Made by a program: the position numbers and the translations under genes. Positions 26,871 through 36,400 of a stretch of DNA of 64,000 nt are shown in pieces. The DNA is from Gammaproteobacteria bacterium (GTDB taxonomy: Bacteria > Pseudomonadota > Gammaproteobacteria > Thiohalobacterales > Thiohalobacteraceae). The stretch is taken from contig JAHJQQ010000041.1 in NCBI GenBank assembly GCA_018819175.1, positions 11,835-75,834 of the forward strand. The letters run 5' to 3'. Under the pieces are notes generated by a model, which made no database searches, was not told the origin of the DNA, and saw nothing but the letters and a program-made list of their open reading frames with translations. Position 1 is the stretch's first letter. Every line of letters begins with the position of its first letter.

Positions 26871-27890
26871 TCAACGGAATTGCCGCAGGAAGCGCAGATC
26901 GTTTTCAAAAAACAACCGGAGATCGTTGACACCGTAGCGCAGCATGGCCAGACGCTCTACACCCATACCAAAGGCGAAACCGGTATATTTTTCGTTATCG
27001 ATACCGGCATTCTCAAACACCTTCGGGTGCACCATGCCGCAACCAAGAACCTCCAGCCAGCCGCTCTGTTTACAGACACGACAACCCTTGCCACTGCAGA
27101 TCACGCATTCGATATCGACTTCGGCAGAAGGTTCGGTAAAGGGAAAGTAAGAAGGACGGAAACGGACGGCCAGGTCGCGCTCGAAAAAATTCCTGAGGAA
27201 ATCATCCAGCACGCCTTTGAGTTCCGCAAAACTCACATCGGTATTCACATACAAACCTTCCACCTGATGGAACATCGGTGTATGCGTCAGATCAGAATCA
27301 CAACGATAGACCCGGCCCGGTGCCATGATGCGCAACGGTGGCTCGCGATTTTCCATAATGCGGATCTGTACCGGCGAGGTGTGTGTGCGCAAGACGGTAT
27401 GCGCATCGAAATAGAACGTGTCATGCATCGCCCGCGCGGGATGATGGGCCGGAATATTCAAGGCCTCGAAGTTGTGGTAATCATCTTCGATTTCCGGACC
27501 CTGGGCTGTTTCGAAACCCAGCTGTGCGAACAGCGCTTCAATACGCATCAGGGTTTTCGTCACCGGATGCAGTCCACCGGGCTGCTCACCACGCCCAGGC
27601 AGGGTGACATCGATGGTTTGCTCTTCCAGACGGCGTGTCATACCGGCCTGTTCCAGACTTTCGCGACGCGCATCCAGCCAAGTCTGTAGCTTCTGCTTGG
27701 CTATATTGATGATCTGGCCGGCGGTCTTGCGTGCCTCAGGCTCCATCTGTCCAAGCTGCTTGAGTTGCTCGGTCAGCAGGCCTTTTTTGCCCAGGTAGTG
27801 AACACGGACATCATCCAATTTTTTCAGGTCAGCCGCCGCTGCAATCGCGCGCTCGGCCTCACCCACCAGCTGTTCTATTTGTTCTTGCAC
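26871..27890 (-). CDS. pheS: phenylalanyl-tRNA synthetase alpha subunit
   Basis: A 339-residue catalytic subunit. The N-terminal coiled coil (residues 1-85) is followed by class II motifs: HPARAMHDTFYF, TSPVQIRIM, RVYRCDSDLTHTPMFHQVEG (motif 2), FPFTEPSAEVD and the C-terminal GFAFGMGVERLAMLRYG (motif 3). The Ala in GFAFGMG is the size-selecting pocket residue. It is downstream of rplT, from which a strong hairpin separates it. Confidence 0.97.
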   Translation of the reverse strand: MQEQIEQLVGEAERAIAAAADLKKLDDVRVHYLGKKGLLTEQLKQLGQMEPEARKTAGQIINIAKQKLQTWLDARRESLEQAGMTRRLEEQTIDVTLPGRGEQPGGLHPVTKTLMRIEALFAQLGFETAQGPEIEDDYHNFEALNIPAHHPARAMHDTFYFDAHTVLRTHTSPVQIRIMENREPPLRIMAPGRVYRCDSDLTHTPMFHQVEGLYVNTDVSFAELKGVLDDFLRNFFERDLAVRFRPSYFPFTEPSAEVDIECVICSGKGCRVCKQSGWLEVLGCGMVHPKVFENAGIDNEKYTGFAFGMGVERLAMLRYGVNDLRLFFENDLRFLRQFR

Positions 27891-27960
27891 CGCAGCACTT
27901 CTTCCATTGTGGTCTGAACATTTGTCAGACGTGTATCAAGACACTGAGTGTACCTATCTA

Positions 27961-28000
27961 CAAAAGAAAAGGGGAAGGCTTTACCAGCCTTCCCCTTTTC
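27961..28000 (-). terminator. strong hairpin with U tract between rplT and pheS
   Basis: A perfect 14-bp stem, AAAAGGGGAAGGCT and AGCCTTCCCCTTTT with a 5-nt loop, is followed by CTTTTG on the reverse strand. It sits where E. coli has the pheM attenuator. A 17-codon frame overlaps it (ATG at 28034, ending TGG TAA in the loop) but has no Phe codons, so classic pheM attenuation is not supported; partial termination is the simpler reading. Confidence 0.8.
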
Positions 28001-28042
28001 GATTCAGCATCGGCAACCGCACAGCGGCCGCCATTACCTAGA

Positions 28043-28399
28043 TCAGCCCAGGCTGGCCTTGGCCTGTGTGGCAATGGCACCAAAGGCTGCCTTGTCGAAC
28101 ACGGCCAGATCGGCGAGCACCTTACGGTCGATCTCGATATTCGCCTTCTTCAGACCATTGATCATGCGACTGTAGGACAAACCGTTTTCGCGGGCCGCGG
28201 CATTGATGCGCGCGATCCACAGAGCGCGGAACTGACGTTTACGCTGACGGCGGTCACGATACGCATACTGACCGGCCTTGATGACGGCCTGCTTGGCAAT
28301 CCGGAAGACTTTGCGTCGGGCACCGTAGTAGCCCTTGGCCTTGTCCATGATCTTTTTGTGTTTGGCGTGTGCGGTAACGCCACGTTTTACGCGTGCCAT
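28043..28399 (-). CDS. rplT: 50S ribosomal protein L20
   Basis: A 118-residue basic protein starting MARVKRGVTAHAKHKKIMDKAKGYYG in family style, with RIAKQAVIKAGQYAYRDRRQRKRQFRALWIARINAA. It binds 23S rRNA early in assembly. In E. coli L20 also represses rpmI-rplT by binding its own mRNA; the short 14-nt rpmI-rplT gap is consistent with such coupling. Confidence 0.98.
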   Translation of the reverse strand: MARVKRGVTAHAKHKKIMDKAKGYYGARRKVFRIAKQAVIKAGQYAYRDRRQRKRQFRALWIARINAAARENGLSYSRMINGLKKANIEIDRKVLADLAVFDKAAFGAIATQAKASLG

Positions 28400-28413
28400 A
28401 TCAGTTCATCTCC

Positions 28414-28611
28414 TCAGCTATACGGCAGCATGCGACGGACACCCGCCACATCAGAAGCATGCACCTGTGCGGGGCTGCCCAGCTGACGCTTACGCTTGCT
28501 GCTTTTCTTGGTGAGGATATGACGCAGATGGGACTGCGCACGTTTGAATCCACCGCTTGCCGAGCGCTTAAAACGCTTGGCCGCACCGCGATTCGATTTC
28601 ATCTTCGGCAT
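28414..28611 (-). CDS. rpmI: 50S ribosomal protein L35
   Basis: 65 residues from ATG 28611 (MPKMKSNRGAAKRFK), the standard L35 start; the open frame extends upstream to 28674 only by chance. It ends GVRRMLPYS as expected. It lies between infC (87 nt upstream) and rplT. Confidence 0.97.
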   Translation of the reverse strand: MPKMKSNRGAAKRFKRSASGGFKRAQSHLRHILTKKSSKRKRQLGSPAQVHASDVAGVRRMLPYS

Positions 28612-28698
28612 GAGACTATGCTCCGTATTCACTATTAATGTTGTCCCGTACAGGGCGCCGCTGTAACTCTTCAACGACGACTTTGGCCTGACGGGCCG

Positions 28699-29217
28699 TT
28701 ACTTCTTCGGGGACATCACCATGACCATCTGGCGACCTTCCATCTTGGGAAACTGTTCCACGACGGCATGTTCTTCGAGGTCCTGTTTTACCCGTTCCAG
28801 AAGTTGCGCACCCAGTTCCTGATGCGCCATTTCGCGCCCGCGGAACCGGAGGGTCACTTTCACTCTGTCCCCATCTTCCAGGAAACGTATCAGGTTGCGG
28901 AGTTTTACCTGATAATCCCCTATGTCGGTGCCGGGACGGAATTTGATTTCCTTCACCTGCACCTGTTTCTGCTTCTTACGGGCCACGGAATTTTTCTTGT
29001 TCGTTTCGAACACGAACTTTCCGTAATCCATAACGCGGCAAACTGGTGGTTCGCTCTGCGGGGCAATCTCGACCAAGTCGAGACCCGAGTCACTCGCAAG
29101 AGCCAATGCCTGTTCAATCGTTAACACGCCGGCCTGTTCGCCTTCGGCGTCGATGACACGCACCTCACGAGCCGTAATGCGCTCGTTAATCCGATATTTC
29201 TCTTTTCCTGCGCTGAT
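28699..29217 (-). CDS. infC: translation initiation factor IF-3 (AUC start codon)
   Basis: 172 residues if started at ATC 29217. No ATG is available: the only earlier standard start is an internal GTG at 29163 that would remove the conserved KYRINERITAREV segment. The ATC lies 7 nt after GGAGGG and 3 nt after the thrS stop. IF-3 genes characteristically use AUU or AUC, because IF-3 rejects non-AUG starts and thereby controls its own level. Conserved regions PPVCRVMDYGKF, KEIKFRPGTDIGDYQVK and FRGREMAHQELG confirm the identity. Confidence 0.95.
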   Translation of the reverse strand: MSAGKEKYRINERITAREVRVIDAEGEQAGVLTIEQALALASDSGLDLVEIAPQSEPPVCRVMDYGKFVFETNKKNSVARKKQKQVQVKEIKFRPGTDIGDYQVKLRNLIRFLEDGDRVKVTLRFRGREMAHQELGAQLLERVKQDLEEHAVVEQFPKMEGRQMVMVMSPKK

Positions 29218-29220
29218 GCT

Positions 29221-31149
29221 TCAGCCCTCCAAAATAGTACGGCCGCGGCTCGCGGTCTCGGCGGACAGATGTTCAATGAAGGCTTCCACCGACATGACAC
29301 CTAGGTCTTTACCGCTCCGCGTGCGCACGGCCACTGAGTTCGATTCAGCCTCGCGGTCACCTACTACCAGTAGATAAGGGACGCGCTGAATCGTGTGCTC
29401 GCGGATTTTAAAGCCGATTTTCTCATTTCTCAAGTCCGATTTTACCCGGATACCCTGATTTTTCAGGATTTCCTCAATCTGGCGGACAGATTCAGCCGTC
29501 CGGTCGGTGATATTCATCACCATGACCTGAACCGGTGATAACCAGGCCGGCAGGATACCCGCGTAATGCTCGATCAAAATGCCGATAAACCGCTCCATCG
29601 AGCCCAATACGGCCCGGTGCAGCATCACCGGCACCCGGCGGCTGTTGTCTTCCGCCACATACTCGGCGCCGAGCCGGCCCGGCAGTACAAAATCCAGCTG
29701 CAGGGTACCGCATTGCCAGACCCGGCCGAGGCAGTCTTTCAGCGAGAACTCGATCTTAGGACCGTAGAAGGCGCCTTCACCCGGCTGCAGATCCCATTTC
29801 AGACCTCGGGCGTTCAGTGCCTGCTCCAGGGCATGTTCGGCCTTGGACCAGACCTCGTCCGATCCCGCCCGCTTGTCCGGCCGGGTCGAGAGCTTGAACA
29901 GGATGTCCTCGAAACCGAAGTCCTTGTAGACCTCCAGCACCAGATCAATGAAGTGCTCGGCCTCTTCCTGCATCTGTTCTTCAGTGCAGAAGATATGGGC
30001 ATCGTCCTGGGTGAATGCGCGTACACGCATCAGGCCGTGCAGTGCACCCGAAGGCTCATTGCGATGACAGGAACCGAACTCTGCCATGCGCATGGGCAGA
30101 TCGCGATAGCTGTGCAGACCGTGATTGAAAATCTGGATATGGCAGGGGCAGTTCATCGGCTTGACCGCGTAATCGCGATTTTCCGATTGGGTGGTAAACA
30201 TGTTCTCGCGGTAGAACTCCCAATGCCCGGATTTCTCCCACAGACTGCGATCCACTACTTGCGGAGTGCGCACTTCTTCATAGCCATGCTGACCGAGCTT
30301 GTCGCGCATGTACTGTTCGATCGACTGCCAGATGTGCCAGCCATTGGCATGCCAGAACACCATGCCCGGCGCCTCTTCCTGCATATGGAACAGGTGCAAC
30401 TGTTTGGCGATCTTGCGATGGTCGCGCTTCTCCGCCTCTTCAAGACGGTGCAGATAGTCCTGCAACTCGGTCGGATTGCGCCACGCCGTGCCATAGATGC
30501 GCTGCAACATGGCGTTGTTGGAATCGCCGCGCCAGTAGGCACCGGCGACCTTCATTAATTTAAAGCCCTTGCCCAACTTGCCGGTGCTGGGCAGATGCGG
30601 ACCACGACAGACATCGAACCAGTCACCCTGACGGTAAATAGAGATGTCCTCGCCTTCCGGAATCGCCTCGATGATTTCAACCTTATAAGCCTCGCCCAGA
30701 TCGCCAAACACCTTGATGGCTTCGGCACGGCTCAACACCTCGCGCTGCAGCGGGATATCGCGCTTGACGATTTCGTGCATGCGCGCTTCGATCTTCACCA
30801 GATCATCCGGCGTAAAAGGTTCATCGCGGGCAAAGTCGTAAAAGAAGCCATTCTCGATGGCCGGACCAATAGTCACCTGCGTGCCGGGATACAACTCCTG
30901 CACTGCCTGCGCCATGACATGCGCGGCGTCGTGACGCAGCAATTCGAGGGCATCCTCATCCTTGCTGGTGACGATCGCCAGATTGGAGTCCTGATCAATA
31001 ACAAAACTGGTATCCACAAGACGGCCGTCGACCTTGCCGGCGAGCGCGGCTTTGGCCAGACCCGGGCCGATGGAAGCGGCGATATGCTGGACACTGACGG
31101 GCTGCTCGAAACTGCGCTGACTGCCGTCGGGAAGGGTAATCGTGGGCAT
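29221..31149 (-). CDS. thrS: threonyl-tRNA synthetase
   Basis: A 642-residue class II enzyme. In order: TGS domain (1-61), the N2 editing domain with HDAAHVMAQAVQELYP (zinc/hydrolase-type HxxxH near 74-78) and the SAD motif region GPHLPSTGKLG, the catalytic core with motif 2 HRNEPSGALHGLMRVRAFTQDDAHIF-like segment and zinc ligands (MNCPCH), then the C-terminal anticodon domain. It is first in the operon and is followed after 3 nt by infC. The long leader carries a tRNA-Val remnant. Confidence 0.97.
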   Translation of the reverse strand: MPTITLPDGSQRSFEQPVSVQHIAASIGPGLAKAALAGKVDGRLVDTSFVIDQDSNLAIVTSKDEDALELLRHDAAHVMAQAVQELYPGTQVTIGPAIENGFFYDFARDEPFTPDDLVKIEARMHEIVKRDIPLQREVLSRAEAIKVFGDLGEAYKVEIIEAIPEGEDISIYRQGDWFDVCRGPHLPSTGKLGKGFKLMKVAGAYWRGDSNNAMLQRIYGTAWRNPTELQDYLHRLEEAEKRDHRKIAKQLHLFHMQEEAPGMVFWHANGWHIWQSIEQYMRDKLGQHGYEEVRTPQVVDRSLWEKSGHWEFYRENMFTTQSENRDYAVKPMNCPCHIQIFNHGLHSYRDLPMRMAEFGSCHRNEPSGALHGLMRVRAFTQDDAHIFCTEEQMQEEAEHFIDLVLEVYKDFGFEDILFKLSTRPDKRAGSDEVWSKAEHALEQALNARGLKWDLQPGEGAFYGPKIEFSLKDCLGRVWQCGTLQLDFVLPGRLGAEYVAEDNSRRVPVMLHRAVLGSMERFIGILIEHYAGILPAWLSPVQVMVMNITDRTAESVRQIEEILKNQGIRVKSDLRNEKIGFKIREHTIQRVPYLLVVGDREAESNSVAVRTRSGKDLGVMSVEAFIEHLSAETASRGRTILEG

Positions 31150-31278
31150 ATTCTCTCCAGTGGTGGCCTATACGAGGGGCCACATGTCTAATAATCGGGA
31201 AATAATTGGGGACAGATTTCAAATCTGTCCCCAGTGCGTATGTCCCCAGTGCGGGACATCTGTCCGTCCTGCGATAGT

Positions 31279-31351
31279 TGGTAGGCGCGATCGGACTCGA
31301 ACCAAAGACCACCAGCCTGTCAATGTGGTTTCGGCGTGTCACTATCGCCCT
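31279..31351 (-). pseudogene. tRNA-Val(GAC)-like remnant, 3' part intact
   Basis: On the reverse strand the end reads TTTGGTTCGAGTCCGATCGC followed by GCCTACCA: a T arm, acceptor 3' strand and CCA that match gammaproteobacterial tRNA-Val(GAC). A TTGACA anticodon-loop-like word precedes it. The 5' half does not form a D arm, and its start (AGGGCGATAG) pairs poorly with the acceptor strand, so a working tRNA is unlikely. It may be the residue of integration into a tRNA-Val gene upstream of thrS. Confidence 0.6.
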
Positions 31352-31447
31352 GATTTAACTGCACTTTCTCGCACTTCGAGGGCGCTGGAATTCAACCCTG
31401 TTGGCCTAATACAATCAATCACTTACAAAGCCGTTTTGCGAACGCGG

Positions 31448-31477
31448 ATACTACAGGCTCCCCGCCTGATTAGTCAA
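31448..31477 (-). promoter_or_regulatory. probable promoter of the tRNA remnant-thrS transcript
   Basis: On the reverse strand TTGACT (31472-31477) and TAGTAT (31448-31453) are 18 bp apart. Transcription would begin near 31441, about 290 nt before thrS. The region between it and the tRNA remnant contains no gene. Confidence 0.55.
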
Positions 31478-31520
31478 ACTCATCGGGGCATCCTCCAGCA
31501 CCAGTGCACAGACATACGAT

Positions 31521-32774
31521 CTACACAGACGTGAAGAGTCGCGTAATCTTATTGACCCGCGCATCAATAACGTTGCCTATCGATGCAAGCATCTCACTGA
31601 ACCGTCCTTCAGGATCCAACACACGGGCAACCGTGCCGCACCGCTCGTTGATGTCACGAGCCTGTTCGACGAGAACCTTGCGCATGATGGATTCCTTGAT
31701 ACCCAGATCATCCGCACACTGCGCCCATTTGCGAGCGGTGATCCAATCTGGCCTATCTTCTCCTCCCAGTCGCATCGCCATACGATCCGATAAATTCGGA
31801 TAGACAACGGTACACATTAAGTCATAGAACGGCGCAAGCCTTGGACCCTCGGGTAGCAACAGGAAAGAAATATTCTTGGCATGCGCATCCGCATTACCAA
31901 TGAGATAGTTGAATACTATCCAATCAAGTAATGCTTTTATGTCAACTACCGGTTGGATACTGTATTCGCGAATTAATGAAACGCAGTGCGCCAGTCCAGG
32001 GCCACCCTCTTTTTCGTACTTTGCATCCGGTGACACTCCCAGAGCCTGACAAAAATCTTCCTGGTGTATACGATGTATATGCCCACCAGCATCTCGTGCA
32101 CGATCATAGCGCTCGATGAGATAAACAGGGATGCCGGATGAGCCATGTATGATATTAGCGGGTACCGACAATCCCAGTTCTTTTGCCAGTCGCATGCAAT
32201 AGGCTTCATTGATAACGGTATCTTTGAAACCAGGTATATTTGGCTTCAAGATATGCGAGCTCGGCAGAGTGCCTAATGGCAGATAAATTTGATCATCCTT
32301 CACATAGACCGGTAATTTATGCTGCGCACCCGCCAGGGAGAGTCGCATGCCTTCTTCACCGGCAAGCAAAGGTCGAGTCGGAAGATTTTCAATGATCGTG
32401 CGCAGCTCCTCGTTAGCCAATAACCGGTAATCACCCGCGTCAGTGATCGTCGCATCCGCCGGAATAATACTAACCGCCCCTGCGCACTCACCACCGATCG
32501 CTTCCAGCATCGCAAAATCATTGTTCTCTGAAATGCCAAGGCGAAGCGCGACGGCTCGTCGAATCGCAGCCTCCGGCAACAGGTTCGCAAAAAAGGGGCG
32601 CGCCTTCTGATCAGCAAAAGGCATTGACTGCAACGGTAACGAAAGGGACAACGGGATGGCTTGCTCGGTGCCCAACCAGTCCGGGGCATATTGGAAATGA
32701 AAATGGCGCTGCGCATCCAGTGAGAGCGTGCCGACCCGCATCCCATAAAGATAAACCGCCAATGCCTCGCTCAC
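31521..32774 (-). CDS. hipA: HipA-family serine/threonine kinase toxin
   Basis: A 417-residue protein with the HipA N1 domain (about 5-105), the P-loop-like SLAGAQHKL at 146-154, HILKP with the ATP-contacting Lys at 174-178, the activation region HQEDFCQALG (237-246), the catalytic loop NADAHAKN (294-301) and metal-binding PFYDL (316-320). In E. coli HipA phosphorylates glutamyl-tRNA synthetase and induces persistence. All catalytic residues appear intact. Its start overlaps the hipB stop by 4 nt. Function inferred from family. Confidence 0.92.
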   Translation of the reverse strand: MSEALAVYLYGMRVGTLSLDAQRHFHFQYAPDWLGTEQAIPLSLSLPLQSMPFADQKARPFFANLLPEAAIRRAVALRLGISENNDFAMLEAIGGECAGAVSIIPADATITDAGDYRLLANEELRTIIENLPTRPLLAGEEGMRLSLAGAQHKLPVYVKDDQIYLPLGTLPSSHILKPNIPGFKDTVINEAYCMRLAKELGLSVPANIIHGSSGIPVYLIERYDRARDAGGHIHRIHQEDFCQALGVSPDAKYEKEGGPGLAHCVSLIREYSIQPVVDIKALLDWIVFNYLIGNADAHAKNISFLLLPEGPRLAPFYDLMCTVVYPNLSDRMAMRLGGEDRPDWITARKWAQCADDLGIKESIMRKVLVEQARDINERCGTVARVLDPEGRFSEMLASIGNVIDARVNKITRLFTSV

Positions 32775-33037
32775 AGGCTATTCCCAGCACCCGGCCAGCC
32801 GCGTGGTTTCAGCGCGAGTTCCATACCAAGACATTGCATTACCTGAAGGGCTTTGCCCAGGGCAATGGTGGGTTTTCCGTTTTCCAAATCGGAGATGAAC
32901 CGCGTCCCCACACCACAGAGTCCAGCGAGATCCGCCTGTGTCATCCCCTGCGCTCGCCGATAAGCCCGCACCGCAAGGCCGAGCCCCTGAGGCGTCAATA
33001 TATTACCGTACGGTAATTTCTTATCCATGCTGGGCAT
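32771..33037 (-). CDS. hipB: HipB-type Xre-family antitoxin/repressor
   Basis: An 88-residue HTH protein: LGLAVRAYRRAQGMTQADLAGLCGVGTRFISDLENGKPTIA is a complete Xre-type helix-turn-helix. The C-terminal KPRGWPGAGNSL tail resembles the extended tail of HipB. Two ATGs are possible (33037 and 33028). One operator palindrome lies within codons 8-13 and two more lie upstream, so the repressor should control its own operon. A TATAAT box 10 nt before the first ATG would give a very short or leaderless message. Confidence 0.9.
   Translation of the reverse strand: MPSMDKKLPYGNILTPQGLGLAVRAYRRAQGMTQADLAGLCGVGTRFISDLENGKPTIALGKALQVMQCLGMELALKPRGWPGAGNSL
33002..33017. promoter_or_regulatory. hipBA operator 1 (inside hipB)
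   Basis: Perfect 16-bp palindrome ATTACCGTACGGTAAT centred at 33009.5, exactly 50 bp from operator 2. It shares the half-site ATTNCCG with the other two. Confidence 0.7.
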
Positions 33038-33046
33038 TCACTGGTC

Positions 33047-33052
33047 ATTATA
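33047..33052 (-). promoter_or_regulatory. hipBA -10 box
   Basis: A consensus TATAAT on the reverse strand directly abuts operator 2, so repressor bound there would cover the core promoter. No good -35 is visible 17 bp upstream. Transcription would start about 3 nt before the ATG at 33037. Confidence 0.55.
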
Positions 33053-33068
33053 TTCCCGATCGGGAATA
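33051..33068. promoter_or_regulatory. hipBA operator 2
   Basis: Perfect 18-bp palindrome TATTCCCGATCGGGAATA centred at 33059.5. Confidence 0.8.
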
Positions 33069-33101
33069 CTAGCCGACAAAGGCACAATGAGCAAGGAAAT
33101 T

Positions 33102-33117
33102 ATTCCCGGACGGGAAG
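33102..33117. promoter_or_regulatory. hipBA operator 3
   Basis: ATTCCCGGACGGGAAG, a near-palindrome centred at 33109.5, exactly 50 bp beyond operator 2. Two outer positions deviate from perfect symmetry. Confidence 0.7.
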
Positions 33118-33120
33118 AAT

Positions 33121-33485
33121 TGCTTTGTACTGGTGTGGGCTGCCATTCATTTTTAAGGAGAGTAATTCGCTAAATCTCCGCAGAGGCTGAGGGGATGAAG
33201 CACCTATATGTGCAGGCCTCGATAGATAGTGCGTTTTAGCCTGTTTTAACGAACGTTGTTCAACAGCTCATCCATGTGATGCCCTTGCACACACGAAGGT
33301 ACTTGGATCTTATATCCAGTCACAATGAGTTCAACCGTTGCGAGAAAACACCTGGCGCGGAAATCAAGATCTATATTCGATACCCAGCGCCAAACCGAAG
33401 TCTACTTCTGATTTCGCCATGCTCATCTAATCGGTATACAAAAAAATATGTAGAGTGACGCATTGATTATTTCTTTATAAGCCTG
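33121..33485. other. AT-rich gap between hipBA and the RTX gene, no gene seen
   Basis: About 365 nt between the third hip operator and the 3' end of the RTX gene. A 60-codon open frame on the plus strand (33276-33458) has no ribosome binding site or recognisable protein character. A short hairpin GCCT-GTTA-GGC near 33481-33491 overlaps the RTX stop and has no U tract. Confidence 0.5.
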
Positions 33486-36400
33486 TTAGGCACTCTGCCA
33501 ATTAGCAGCGATCACAGGGTCCAAATCAGCCCGATAACTTCCAGACAGATTCAGCTCACCACTCGCCGGCGGAGCGAAGGCTGCCATCGCTTGAACCAGT
33601 TGATCAACCTGATCATTCATCAGTTGATAACCATCGCCGGCGTGGATTTCCTCAACTTGATACGCCGATCCGTTGTACCAACCCTGTATCGTCATCCGGT
33701 CTGCAGTGCCGATAACTTGCATCAGCAAATCATTTCCGGAACGTGTGAACCAGAGTTGATCATGGGCAACATCACCGGTGATATCTATTACATCCGTCGC
33801 CTCACCATAGACGTCGGGATTGGCATCCATCGCGTCATAATCATTTATGGTATCGGCTCCATCACCGCGGCTGAATCTATAGGTATCGTTACCTTGACCT
33901 CCGGTAAGGCTGTCATTACCCGCCATACCCCACAACCCGTCATTGCCTCTACCACCGTACAACGTGTCATTACCCGCCATACCGCGCAGCCTGTCATTAC
34001 CTCTGCCACCGTGCAACCTGTCATTACCCGCCATACCCTGAAGCGTGTCATTGCCTCTATTTCCGAATAACCGGTCATTACCCGCGCCACCATGCAACGT
34101 GTCATCACCCGCCATGCCCCGCAGCGTGTCATGGCCCGCATCACCACTCAGCACGTTCGCCGCAGCATTGCCCGTGAGGATGTTCGACAGTGCGTTGCCC
34201 GTACCATCAATCGCTTCCACGCCCGTCAACGTCAGATGCTCTACATTTTCTGTTAACCTGTATGTAACAGCACTATTGACGAGGTCATCACCTTCGTCCA
34301 CATATTCGGTAACGACATCACCTGTATCATCAACAGAATACGTATCGTTTCCATATCCACCCAGCATTGTATCCGCGCCAGCGCCACCATCGAGCACATC
34401 ATCGCCATTTTGGCCGATTAGTGTGTCGTCGTCAGGTGTGCCAATGAGGGTCAGGTTTCCATCACTGTTATGAGGATCAAAGGATGGCGCGGGTGGTGCC
34501 AAGGCGATCATCTCCGCCATTGAGAGTGTTGTGCCATCGGCAAAACGGAAGAGTTCAATACCCAGTCCCAGATATTCATCACTACGTCCGAAATCAAGCG
34601 TTCCCTCCAGCGGTCCATCTGGCCCATCCTCATCGTCTTCATCAGGCGCTGGAACGATATAGGTATGTGGAATCACGATGCGCACACCTTCGCCGGGCGC
34701 CCAGGAGATATCCAGGGTCCTGAATGCAGTCCCTAGATCATCCATCCATGGCGATTCACCCCAAGCATAGAGCGACACCGGACTATCCAAGACCAACTCA
34801 CCCCAGGTGAGCGTCAGCTGATTCAGCTCAATATTTTCGGAGAACTCCACAACGTCGGTTTCAATTACACCTGCCCGAAAGAGTTGCTCCATCGCGCTGA
34901 AATCATTTGGAGATAAGGCAGGTAGATCAGGGATGGCCTCGCCTTGCGCTCGCCGATCAGCGTAATCTGGCATTCCGATTGATTGGTAATACCAGTCCGC
35001 GTAACGGGACTGTCCCGTTTCAGTGCGGATTTTTATGAACTTCCCGGAATCGGCGATGACATCAAAGCCCGCTTCGCCGCGCCGGACGACATATACATCT
35101 TCACCCTTTCTACCATCGAGATAATCCCCACCCGACCCGCCAATCAGAAGATCATTTGCCGCGCCGCCTACCAGCTGATCCGTGCCATTGTTTCCGTATA
35201 GCAGAGCTCCAATGTCTCTGTTGTCGAACTCACCCGTCAATGTATATTGATCGGGAACAAAATAATTCGCATAGCTGCTATCCCAGCGCATCGTATCTGC
35301 AACAATCAAATCATCGCCATCGCCACCATCGACAATTGCATGCCCCTCTACAGTAATGGCATTATCACCCGCACCGCCAGTAACGCTTTCAAGCGTAAGC
35401 GTATCGTCGCGATGCGTTACGCGGTGGGTTACTGTTGTTGAAATCCCGGTCCCCGCCCCATTGTCGAAAACCCAGACGCCGATAGGCACCTGTGTACCAA
35501 CATTACCCGTATAGCCATCGAGTTGCATGTCTAGCCCACCATCCTGATCTTGCGATTGTCCGTAGACCGTCACCGCAGCTGATCCAGTAGGGATCGAAAA
35601 TCCTGCAGTTGAGCCAAAAGAATAATAGGTTCTTGAGCCAGCCCCATAGCCAGCCATACCCCCCACACCGCCCACTGATGCGATTATATTCGTACTCGGC
35701 ATTACTGACTGGGTAGCAGGTGAAGATATATATGAGAATGCTGGAGTATTTTGTGTAAAGGCGTCGTCGTTCGTAACAATGTTTTCGATTTGAATTTGTG
35801 AGCTGTAATAATTTGTACTAGCAAATGTATCGGAAACAAAAGAAGCCACCTTCCGCAACACGCCGTCTGCTGCCATTGCGTAGCCAGTCGACTCACCGGG
35901 TTGTGTAAGCGTTGTGATGAATGTTGCATTCACCTTGTTTATATATCTGGTCGATACAGCGTCGAAATCAAGTGGTGTTGTACTTGAAGGGGGCTGAGTT
36001 ACGAGACTCTCAAGCGCGTACGTTGTACCTGCACCATCCTGCAGTTGCCAATATTGAGGGGCAGACGCATAGTCTTGAATCCGGGCGCCCTCATCACTAC
36101 CACTGAAGCGTATAAGCAGGTCGCTCTGGTCACGCCAGATTTCAATGTCAGCAAGTTCCACTCCTGCTCCAAGCTCAAGCGTACTCAGCTCGCTACCGTC
36201 TTCGATAATCAGATCAGAACCCATACCCCACTGCAGTAGATAACGATCCTCCCCAGCCTCACCCGATAATGTGTCATTGCCGACACCGCCATCGAGTATG
36301 TCCGCATCTGCTCCACCATATAATGAATCCGCACCCTGCCCACCGAGTAAGGTATCGGCACCATCAGCACCATATAGCCGGTCATTACCAAGCCCACCGT

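Noticed and set aside
27981..28034. 17-codon frame overlapping the rplT-pheS hairpin, considered as a pheM-like leader
   Set aside because: It has no Phe codons, so it cannot sense tRNA-Phe charging in the classical way. The hairpin is kept as a terminator.
30995..31342. 115-codon frame running from the tRNA-Val remnant into thrS
   Set aside because: Its start region is translated tRNA-like sequence (GSSPIAPTN), and it overlaps the conserved thrS start out of frame.
33276..33458. 60-codon open frame between hipBA and the RTX gene
   Set aside because: No ribosome binding site, no coding-like composition and no recognisable features.
33890..34140. Regularly spaced repeats considered as a CRISPR-like array
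   Set aside because: They are in-frame RTX nonapeptide repeats of a coding region, with no constant repeat and unique spacers.
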